This document shows positions 38,788 through 46,176 of a stretch of 64,000 bases of DNA, one piece after another (position 1 is the stretch's first letter; each line of letters opens with the position of its first letter). Made by a program: the position numbers and the translations under genes. Source of the DNA: Trueperaceae bacterium (GTDB lineage Bacteria > Deinococcota > Deinococci > Deinococcales > Trueperaceae); contig DASVDQ010000024.1 in assembly GCA_036381035.1 (NCBI GenBank), positions 209,501 through 273,500 of the forward strand. Direction: 5' to 3'. The notes under the pieces were generated by a model. That model ran no database searches. It was given only the letters and a program-made list of their open reading frames with translations, and was not told where the DNA came from.

Positions 38788-40005
38788 TCACCTGACCGCC
38801 ACCAGCGGGTGTTCGTAGGGGTGGGAGCGCCTCCCCCCGGCCTCGGGGGTCGAGGTGGGGAACGGCGCCAAGAGCTCCTGGAGCGGGAGCGTGGCCACGC
38901 CGCGGGCGACGGCGTCGGCGCCCAGGTCGGCGGTGAGCAGCCTGGCGCTCGAGGGTATGAGGGGCGAGCGGAGGCGCGGCAGGCGGGCCTCGAGACGGGC
39001 GACGAGAGCGTCGACGAGAGGCCTCTCCCAGGCGCCGCCCACGACCACGGCCTCGGGGTCGAGGAGGTACTCGGCGGCGACGAGCGCGGGCGCGAGGCCG
39101 TCCGCGGCCCGGTCGAGCCACTCGAGGACCAGCGGCTCGCCACGCTCGAGGAGCCTGGCGAGGTCGCCGTAGCTGGCCGCCTCGACGCCGGCGTCGGCGA
39201 GGCGCTGGTAGAGGCGGAACATGTCGAAGCGGCGCCCGAGGTGGTCGGCGGAGGCCCCCGGCTGCGCGGGCAGGTAGCCGAGCTCGCCGGCGTTGCCCTG
39301 CCAGCCGCGCACGGCCCGGCCGCCGACGACGATCGCGCCGCCCAGGCCGACGCCGAGGAAGCAGTAGAAGTACGAGGAGAGGCCGGCGCCGACGCCGTAG
39401 TAGCCCTCGCCGAGGGCCGCCGCCGTGGCGTTGTTCTCGAGGAAGACGGGAGGCGAGAGGCGCTTGGACAGCAGCGCCCGCACCGAGACGCTCTCCCAGC
39501 CGGGGAAGCCCTCCGGGTTGATGACGTTGTCCACGGCGCCGTCCGAGATGCGGAGGGGCCCTGGGAAGCCGATGCCGACGCCCCACAGGCGGCGCGGGTC
39601 GACCTCGTCGGCGAGCTCCTCCACGGCCGCGACGACCAGGTCGACGGCCTCGTCGGGGCTGGGGAAGCCGCGCTCGACGTGCACGCGAGCGCGCACCTCG
39701 CCTGACAGGTCGATCAGCAGGCCGGTGAGGTGGCCGCGGTCGAGGTCGAGGCCGATGCTGTAGGCGCCGCCCTCGCGCACCGAGAGCAGGGTGGGGGAGC
39801 GCCCGCGCGCGCCCTGGCGCTGGCCGCTCTCGCGCACCAGGCCGCGGGCGATCAGCTCGCCGACCAGGTTGCTCACGGTCTGCGGGGTGAGGCCGGACCG
39901 CTTCGCGACGTCGGCGCGCGACAGCGGGCCGTGCAGCCTCAAGGTCTCGAGCACGGTGCGCAGGTTGTGGACCCGCGCGTGCTCCAGGTTCGTGCCTTTG
40001 AGCAC
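38788..40005 (-). CDS. ROK family transcriptional repressor (NagC/XylR type)
   Basis: 405 aa from a GTG with GGAGG 5 nt upstream. An N-terminal winged HTH (LHGPLSRADVAKRSGLTPQTVSNLVGELIARGLV) precedes the ROK domain (SIGLDLDRGHLTGLLIDLSG, GVGIGFPGPL, FLENNATAAALGE, GVGLGGAIVVGG). The kinase His and the CxCGxxGCxE zinc motif are missing (GNAGELGYLP), so it senses rather than phosphorylates sugar. It is the first gene of the operon with the binding protein, two permeases and two glycosidases, only 21 bp before the binding-protein gene; autoregulation through the palindrome in its own promoter is likely. Confidence 0.92.
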   Translation of the reverse strand: MLKGTNLEHARVHNLRTVLETLRLHGPLSRADVAKRSGLTPQTVSNLVGELIARGLVRESGQRQGARGRSPTLLSVREGGAYSIGLDLDRGHLTGLLIDLSGEVRARVHVERGFPSPDEAVDLVVAAVEELADEVDPRRLWGVGIGFPGPLRISDGAVDNVINPEGFPGWESVSVRALLSKRLSPPVFLENNATAAALGEGYYGVGAGLSSYFYCFLGVGLGGAIVVGGRAVRGWQGNAGELGYLPAQPGASADHLGRRFDMFRLYQRLADAGVEAASYGDLARLLERGEPLVLEWLDRAADGLAPALVAAEYLLDPEAVVVGGAWERPLVDALVARLEARLPRLRSPLIPSSARLLTADLGADAVARGVATLPLQELLAPFPTSTPEAGGRRSHPYEHPLVAVR

Positions 40006-40057
40006 CAGAGCCTCCGTCCGAGCCGGCGACGGCCGCGGCGGATGAGAAGGATGGTTT

Positions 40058-40086
40058 ATTTCATCAAATTGATTGCGAAATGTCAA
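40058..40086 (-). promoter_or_regulatory. Sigma70-type promoter of the ROK-sugar operon with embedded palindrome
   Basis: On the minus strand: perfect -35 TTGACA (40086-40081), 17-bp spacer, -10 TGAAAT (40063-40058). The spacer contains ATCAAATTGAT (40063-40073), an odd-length palindrome, and ATTTC/GAAAT arms frame the block. It is the most AT-rich stretch in this part of the window. A ROK dimer bound here would block the promoter; the sugar would be the inducer. Confidence 0.7.
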
Positions 40087-40177
40087 CCGCGCGCTCGTCG
40101 GCCTCGAGGGCCTGGTCGGGCACGTGCGCGCCGGGGGCGCGGCCGCCGTTATAGGCTTGGCGCTCTGGAGGTCAGGG

Positions 40178-41974
40178 GTGGCGCTGGCCAGCACGACGTT
40201 CGACCGCACGGGCCCCGGGGAGTTCGCCGTCGCCGGCGCGTACCGCTACGACAGGCGCTCGCCCCTGCGCTGGGTCGTGTCGCACCTGCTGCGCTACTGG
40301 CACCTCCTCGGCGTCTTCGTCGTCGGGGCGGTGGGGAACTCTGTGCTGTTCTCGGCGGTGCCCCGCCTGACCGGTCGGGCCTTCGACGTCGTGCTGGGCG
40401 GCGCCGGCGCCGAGGCCCTGGCGCGGGCGTCGCTGGCGATCCTCGGCGTCGTGGCGCTGCGGGCGCTGACCGACATCGGCCAGGCGTTCTCGATCGAGAC
40501 GCTGGGACAGCGCCTCGAGCGCGACGCGCGCGACGAGCTCTACCAGGCCCTGCTGGGCAAGAGCCAGACGTTCCACAACAGGCAGCGGGTCGGCGACCTC
40601 ATGGCCAGGGCCGCGAACGACGTCAGGCAGCTCAACCCGATGATGAACCCCGGCGTCTCGCTGATCACCGAGTCGGGCCTGAGCCTCGTCGTGCCGCTCG
40701 TGTTCATAGCGACGATCGACCCGCGGCTGCTGGTCGCGCCCCTCTGCTTCGTCGCCGCGTTCGGCTTCGCCCTGAGGTCGTACATGCGCCAGCTCAACCC
40801 CGTCGTGGGCGAGCTGCGCGGACGCTTCGGTGTGCTCAACGCCGGCCTGAACGAGACGATCACGGGCATCGAGGTCGTGAAGTCCACGGTGCAGGAGCCG
40901 CAGGAGAAGGAGAAGTTCGAGCGCAACGCCCGCACGGTCCGGGACCTCTACGTCCGCCAGGGCCTCGTGCAGGCCCGCTACCTGCCGCTGCTGCTGATCG
41001 GCGTGGCCATCGCCGGCGCCTTCGCCCACGGCGTCACGCTCCTCGGCGCCGGACAGATCACCACGGGCGAGCTCGTCGCCTACATGGGGCTGATGGGCGC
41101 CCTGCGCTTCCCCGCGTTCATCTCGATCTTCACGTTCTCGCTGGTCCAGATGGGCCTGGCCGGCGCGAAGCGCATCCTCGAGCTGATCAACGCCGAGGTC
41201 GACATGGACCGCAACGAGTCCGGCTACGCCGGCAAGATCCGCGGCGCGATCGAGTTCAGGGACGTCTCGTTCGCCTACGAGGGGTCCGACGAGGGCAAGG
41301 AGGCCCTCACCGGCGTGAGCTTCCGCGTCGAGCCGGGCCAGACCGTGGCGATCGTGGGCCAGACGGGCTCGGGCAAGAGCACGATCACGAAGCTCGTGAA
41401 CCGCATCTACGACGTCTCGTCTGGCAGCATCCTCGTCGACGGCGTCGACGTCCGCGAGTGGGACCTCGACGCCCTCAGGTCGCAGGTCTCGGTGATCGAG
41501 CAGGACGTCTTCCTCTTCTCCAGGTCGATCGCGGAGAACATCGGCTTCGGCCTGGGCACGGTGGCCACGCGCGAGAACGTCGTCGCGGCGGCCAAGGCCG
41601 CGCAGGCGCACGACTTCATCACGGCCCTGCACGACGGCTACGAGACCGTCATCGGCGAGCGCGGCGTCACGCTCTCGGGCGGCCAGCGCCAGCGCCTGGC
41701 GATCGCCAGGGCCCTCCTCACGGACCCCCGCATCCTCGTCCTCGACGACTCGACCTCCGCCGTCGACAGCGCCACCGAGGACCAGATCCAGCGGGCGATC
41801 AACAGGGTCAAGGGCGGCCGCACCACGCTGATGATCACCCACAGGCTCTCGCAGATCAGGAAGGCCGACCTCGTGCTCGTCGTGCACGGCGGCCGCCTCG
41901 TCGACCAGGGCACGCACGAGGAGCTCATGCGCCGCGACCACCTCTACCGCCGGATCTTCGCGAGGTACGACTGA
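40178..41974 (+). CDS. ABC exporter half-transporter with degenerate ATP site
   Basis: 598 aa from a GTG with GGAGG 6 nt upstream; the frame is open earlier through the ROK promoter but without a start signal. Six TM helices (about 30-330) and one ATPase domain: Walker A GQTGSGKST near 395-403, canonical signature LSGGQRQ near 498, Walker B ILVLDDSTSAVD. Asp replaces the catalytic Glu after Walker B, and the H-loop reads MITHRLS. It forms a heterodimer with the next gene, as in TmrAB/TM287-288. Substrate (drug, lipid or peptide) unknown. Confidence 0.92.
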   Translation: MALASTTFDRTGPGEFAVAGAYRYDRRSPLRWVVSHLLRYWHLLGVFVVGAVGNSVLFSAVPRLTGRAFDVVLGGAGAEALARASLAILGVVALRALTDIGQAFSIETLGQRLERDARDELYQALLGKSQTFHNRQRVGDLMARAANDVRQLNPMMNPGVSLITESGLSLVVPLVFIATIDPRLLVAPLCFVAAFGFALRSYMRQLNPVVGELRGRFGVLNAGLNETITGIEVVKSTVQEPQEKEKFERNARTVRDLYVRQGLVQARYLPLLLIGVAIAGAFAHGVTLLGAGQITTGELVAYMGLMGALRFPAFISIFTFSLVQMGLAGAKRILELINAEVDMDRNESGYAGKIRGAIEFRDVSFAYEGSDEGKEALTGVSFRVEPGQTVAIVGQTGSGKSTITKLVNRIYDVSSGSILVDGVDVREWDLDALRSQVSVIEQDVFLFSRSIAENIGFGLGTVATRENVVAAAKAAQAHDFITALHDGYETVIGERGVTLSGGQRQRLAIARALLTDPRILVLDDSTSAVDSATEDQIQRAINRVKGGRTTLMITHRLSQIRKADLVLVVHGGRLVDQGTHEELMRRDHLYRRIFARYD

Positions 41975-43791
41975 TGGGCTTCATCATGGACGGCCTCGCG
42001 GCCGAGGCGTACGACCGCGAGTACAGCGACAGGCAGCTCCTCGGGCGCATCGCCTCCTACTTCAGGCCCTACCTCTGGGCGATGCTCGTCGCCGGCCTGG
42101 CCGTGTTCTTCGTCGCGGCGCTCGACGCGCTGCTGCCGGTCATCGTCTCGGTCGCGATCGACAGGCTCGAGGGCGGCGTGGCCTCCGGCGAGCTGTGGTC
42201 CCGCGCGGGCGGGCTGATCGCGGCGTTCCTCGGCGCCGCGGTGCTCTCGTGGTCCTTCAACTACGTGCGGCAGTGGCTCTCGGCCCGGGCCGTGGGCGAC
42301 GTGGTGCTCAAGCTGCGGCGCGACGCCTTCGACGCCGTCATGGCGCGCGACCTCTCGTTCTACGACGAGTTCTCCACCGGCCGCGTGGTGAGCCGCGTGA
42401 CCTCCGACACCCAGGACTTCTCGCAGGTCGTCACGCTGACGCTGAACCTCGTCAGCCAGGTGCTGCAGGTGGGGATCCTCTTCGGGGTGCTCGTCTACGT
42501 CGACGGCCGGCTGGCGCTGCTGGCGTTCGCCATAGCGCCCGTCGTCGTGGCCGTGGCGCTGGCCTTCAGGCGCATCGCCAGGCGCGTGACCCAGCAGGCC
42601 AGGCGCGTGCTCGCCGAGGTCAACGCGAACGTGCAGGAGTCGCTGACGGGCATCGCGGTCGCCAAGGCGTTCCGGCAGGAGCAGGCGGTCTACGAGCGCT
42701 TCGGCGGCGTCAACCGCCAGTCCTACCGCCTCAACCTGCTGCAGGGCCTCACGTTCTCGGCGATCTTCCCGGTGCTCGGCGTGATCTCCGGCATCGGCAC
42801 CGCGCTGATCGTCTACTTCGGCGGCACCAGGGTCCTGGGCGGCGCGATCACGCCCGGCCAGTGGTTCCTGTTCGTCGAGGCGCTGGCGCTGATCTGGTTC
42901 CCGCTCACCAGCATCGCCTCGTTCTGGAGCCAGTTCCAGCTCGGGCTCTCGGCCAGCGAGCGCGTCTTCGCCCTCATCGACGCCGAGCCGCGCGTGCGCC
43001 AGGTGGGCGCGCGCGACCCCGGCCGCCTGGCGGGGCGCATCGAGTTCCGCGGCGTGGACTTCCGCTACAAGGAGCACGAGCCCGTGCTCGAGGGCTTCGA
43101 CCTCGTCATCGAGGCCGGGGAGACCGTCGCGCTCGTCGGCCACACCGGCGCGGGCAAGTCGTCGATCGGCAAGCTCATCGCGCGCTTCTACGAGTTCCAG
43201 GGCGGGAGCATCCTCGTCGACGGCGTCGACGTCCGCGAGCTCGACCTCGCCGCCTACAGGAGGCAGCTCGGCATCGTCCAGCAGACGCCCTTCCTGTTCT
43301 CCGGCACGGTGCGCGACAACGTCCGCTACGCCAGGCCCGAGGCGAGCGACGACGAGGTCGTGCGCGCCGCGCGCCGCATCGGCGGCGGCGACTGGCTCGA
43401 GGCCCTGCCCAACGGGCTCGACACCGACGTCGGCGAGGGCGGCCGCGCCGTCTCGATGGGCCAGCGGCAGCTCATCGCGATGGCCCGCGTCCTGCTGCAG
43501 GACCCGAGCATCCTGATCCTCGATGAGGCCACGGCCAGCGTCGACCCGCTCACCGAGGCGCAGATCCAGGAGGGGCTCGAGGTCGTGCTCTCGGACCGCA
43601 CCTCGATCGTCATCGCCCACCGCCTGTCCACGATCAAGGGCGCCGACCGCATCCTCGTGCTGCGCGAGGGCGAGGTCATCGAGGAGGGCACGCACGACGC
43701 GCTGATGGCGCGCGGCGGCCACTACGCCGAGCTCTACCAGACGTACTTCCGGCATCAGTCCCCGGACTACGACCCACTGGCGGCGCCCTAG
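41974..43791 (+). CDS. ABC exporter half-transporter, catalytic partner
   Basis: 605 aa. The ATG shares its A with the previous stop (TGATG). Six TM helices then the ATPase domain: Walker A GHTGAGKSS near 388-396, signature altered to VSMGQRQ near 494, Walker B ILILDEATASVD with the catalytic Glu intact, and H-loop VIAHRLST. The altered signature faces the Asp-containing Walker B of the partner, so one of the two ATP sites of the heterodimer is degenerate and the other consensus, the usual asymmetric design. Confidence 0.94.
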   Translation: MGFIMDGLAAEAYDREYSDRQLLGRIASYFRPYLWAMLVAGLAVFFVAALDALLPVIVSVAIDRLEGGVASGELWSRAGGLIAAFLGAAVLSWSFNYVRQWLSARAVGDVVLKLRRDAFDAVMARDLSFYDEFSTGRVVSRVTSDTQDFSQVVTLTLNLVSQVLQVGILFGVLVYVDGRLALLAFAIAPVVVAVALAFRRIARRVTQQARRVLAEVNANVQESLTGIAVAKAFRQEQAVYERFGGVNRQSYRLNLLQGLTFSAIFPVLGVISGIGTALIVYFGGTRVLGGAITPGQWFLFVEALALIWFPLTSIASFWSQFQLGLSASERVFALIDAEPRVRQVGARDPGRLAGRIEFRGVDFRYKEHEPVLEGFDLVIEAGETVALVGHTGAGKSSIGKLIARFYEFQGGSILVDGVDVRELDLAAYRRQLGIVQQTPFLFSGTVRDNVRYARPEASDDEVVRAARRIGGGDWLEALPNGLDTDVGEGGRAVSMGQRQLIAMARVLLQDPSILILDEATASVDPLTEAQIQEGLEVVLSDRTSIVIAHRLSTIKGADRILVLREGEVIEEGTHDALMARGGHYAELYQTYFRHQSPDYDPLAAP

Positions 43792-43803
43792 TCCCGCTCG
43801 GCG

Positions 43804-43874
43804 CGCTCGCCGGAAGGGCCGCCCGCGCCCTGTGGTACGGGTACGTGCGCTCGCGGGTGGGCCGCCCGCGCCCT
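43804..43874. repeat. Direct repeat in a convergent intergenic region
   Basis: GGGCCGCCCGCGCCCT occurs at 43816-43831 and 43859-43874 (43-bp period), each preceded by a similar GCGCTCGC block. The gap 43792-43946 lies between the ABC exporter and the convergent SulP gene and shows no gene. Confidence 0.5.
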
Positions 43875-43946
43875 CGCCGCGCGGCCCGGAGCCGAGCCGC
43901 GGCAGCCGCCGCGCTTGGCCCGCCTCCCGCGGGCGACGTGGACGCC

Positions 43947-46169
43947 TCAGCGGCGCAGCGCCTCGACGGTCGCGACGAGGTGCCCGATGCGCCCGGCCAT
44001 GCGCCGCGCCAGCCAGGCGTAGACCGCGGCGGCGGCGCGCGGGTCCTCGCGCCCCATGCGCTCGAGGGCGTCCCGCGTCAGGCGGTAGACGACCGAGGGC
44101 TCGTCGGCGCGCACGGTCGCGCCGCGTCCGGCGCCGGTGAGAAGCCCGACCTCGCCCACGGCGTGTCCCTGGCCCATCGTCTCGAGGCGCTCCGGCTCGG
44201 CGCCGCCCAGCGACCGCAGGGTCGAGAGGCGCCCCGACGCGACGAGGTAGAGCGCGCCGGCCTCGTCGCCCTGCGCGAACAGGCGCTGGCCCGCCGCCAG
44301 CTCGACGCGCTGCAGGTACGGCTCCAGCGCGACGGTCTCCAGGCCGGAGCCGGCCAGCAGGTCGGCGAGCGCGGCCTCGGGGCCGCCGGCGTCGTCCGCC
44401 GCGGGCAGAGCGGCGGCCGCCAGCACCCCAGCCTCGCGCTCCTCCAGAGCCGCGTCCACGGTCGGGAACCGCCGCAACCCGGCGGCGTCGCCGCCGGCGC
44501 GGTCGATCGCCGCGGCGACGGACGCGGGCGCCTCGGCCAGCCAGAGTCGGCAGCCCTGCGCCTCGGCGCGCCGGTGGAGCGTCCGCAGCGCCATCAGGCC
44601 GCTGGCGTCGATGCCCGTGACCCGACCGAGGTCGAGGACGACCGTGTCGACGCGGCGCTCGCGCCACGCGGCCTCCACCCGCTCCAGGACGCGCGAGGTG
44701 GTGCCGAAGAACAGGAAGCCCTGGAGCTGCAGCACGAGCAGGCCGTCAGCGGCGGCGGCCAGGGCCGCCTCCTCGGCGGGCGAGCGGCGCACGCGGCTCC
44801 TCAGCTCGGCGCCGCCGGCGGCGTACCTGACGGGGTCGATGCGCCCGTAGCTGACTACGAACAGCAGCACGGTCAGCACTAGGCCGAGGGCGACGCCCTG
44901 CAGGAACCCCACCAGGGCGATGACGAGGAGGATCGCGAGGACGATCGCGTACTCCAGGGTCGCCAGGCGCCGCCGCTCGGTGACGAGCCAGTCGTAGAGG
45001 AACTCCAGGCCGAGGTACGACACCACGGCGCCGATCACCGCCCGGGGCAGGTACCCCACGGCGGTGCCGCCGAAGAGGAGGGCCGCCAGCACCAGCGCCG
45101 CGGCGATCAGCACCGACGCGCGCGTGCCGCGCCCGGCGCGGCGGTTCAGCTCGGTCAGCGAGATCACGTGGTAACCGACCAGCCCGCCGAACGAGCCGGC
45201 CACGAGGTTGCCGAAGCCCGCCGCCCGCAGCTGCCTGTCGAGGTCGACGCGCCCGCCGGCCTGCAGCTCGGCGGCCGTGACGTTGAGCAGCGTGGCCACG
45301 AGCGCCAGCACGGGCACCGCGGCCAGGGCCGGGAGCTGGGAGGCCAGCAGCGGCCAGTCGACGTCGGCCAGCATCGACGGCCGGAAGGGCAGCAGCAGGC
45401 CGCGCCCGCCGGTGCCCTCGAGCAGCAGGCCGGACGCGCGCCAGGTCGCCAGGTCGGCGCCGGAGACGGCCAGGACCAGGTAGAAGGCCCCGACCGCCGA
45501 GGCCACGACGAGGGGGAAGGCCACGGGCGAGCGCACGCGCCGCATCAGCACCAGGAGGAGGACGGCCAGCGCCAGGCCGGGGGCGACCCTGTACCACCAG
45601 CCGGGCCCGAAGGCGGTGCCGAGGTGGGCGAGGTCCACGTGCCGGCCGGTCATCACGCTGACGCCGCCGAGGAGCAGCAGCCAGCCGGTGCCGGCGAGGA
45701 AGCCCCCCATCACCGGGTAGGGGAGGAAGCGCACCAGCGCCCCCAGGCGCAGCCAGCCGACGGTGATGAAGGCGAGGCCCGTGGCGAGCGTCGTGAGCCC
45801 GGAGAGCGCGGCCACGGTGGCGAAGCTCGCCGCGGGCGCGCCGGCCAGCGCGCCGCCGGCGCCGACGGCGGCGGCCGCGGCGGCGACGATCGCGGCCGGC
45901 GTGTCCTGCGTGGAGGCGACGGCCCCGGGCAGCGAGCCCAGGAGGGCCACGGCCGTCATGACCACGAAGCCGCTGGCCAGCGCCAGGCCGACGCCGGCGG
46001 CCGTGTGCTCGGGACCGGCGGCGCCGAAGACCAGCGTGCCCACCGACACCGAGATCGTGAAGGCTACGGCCGCGACGACCACCGCCGCGCCGAGGTCGGT
46101 GAGCAGGCCCGCCGCCCGCGCTCGCACGGCCCGCGGACCCGCGGGCGCGTGCGACAGGTCGCTCGTCAC
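43947..46169 (-). CDS. SulP/SLC26 transporter fused to STAS and cyclic-nucleotide-binding domains
   Basis: 740 aa in three parts. Residues about 25-440 are a SulP membrane domain of about 12-14 helices, here with GSLPGAVASTQDTPAAIVAA (the family reads A-x-x-P/T-x-x-P). A STAS domain lies at about 475-570 with VVLDLGRVTGIDASGLMAL. From about 600 there is a CAP_ED/cNMP-binding domain: VELAAGQRLFAQGDEAGALYLVASGRL and GHAVGEVGLLTGAGRGATVRADEPSVVYRL; the GEVGLL..GATV cassette matches the phosphate-binding loop. Sulfate, bicarbonate or another anion could be the substrate. The domain order suggests transport gated by cAMP or a related ligand. GTG start, 7 bp after the subtilase stop, so the two are an operon. 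Confidence 0.88.
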   Translation of the reverse strand: MTSDLSHAPAGPRAVRARAAGLLTDLGAAVVVAAVAFTISVSVGTLVFGAAGPEHTAAGVGLALASGFVVMTAVALLGSLPGAVASTQDTPAAIVAAAAAAVGAGGALAGAPAASFATVAALSGLTTLATGLAFITVGWLRLGALVRFLPYPVMGGFLAGTGWLLLLGGVSVMTGRHVDLAHLGTAFGPGWWYRVAPGLALAVLLLVLMRRVRSPVAFPLVVASAVGAFYLVLAVSGADLATWRASGLLLEGTGGRGLLLPFRPSMLADVDWPLLASQLPALAAVPVLALVATLLNVTAAELQAGGRVDLDRQLRAAGFGNLVAGSFGGLVGYHVISLTELNRRAGRGTRASVLIAAALVLAALLFGGTAVGYLPRAVIGAVVSYLGLEFLYDWLVTERRRLATLEYAIVLAILLVIALVGFLQGVALGLVLTVLLFVVSYGRIDPVRYAAGGAELRSRVRRSPAEEAALAAAADGLLVLQLQGFLFFGTTSRVLERVEAAWRERRVDTVVLDLGRVTGIDASGLMALRTLHRRAEAQGCRLWLAEAPASVAAAIDRAGGDAAGLRRFPTVDAALEEREAGVLAAAALPAADDAGGPEAALADLLAGSGLETVALEPYLQRVELAAGQRLFAQGDEAGALYLVASGRLSTLRSLGGAEPERLETMGQGHAVGEVGLLTGAGRGATVRADEPSVVYRLTRDALERMGREDPRAAAAVYAWLARRMAGRIGHLVATVEALRR

Positions 46170-46176
46170 CTCAGGC

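Noticed and set aside
39730..41973. Upstream extension of the second ABC half-transporter frame by about 750 codons
   Set aside because: It is the +1 shadow of the first half-transporter and the ROK gene; the real ATG at 41974 overlaps the upstream stop.
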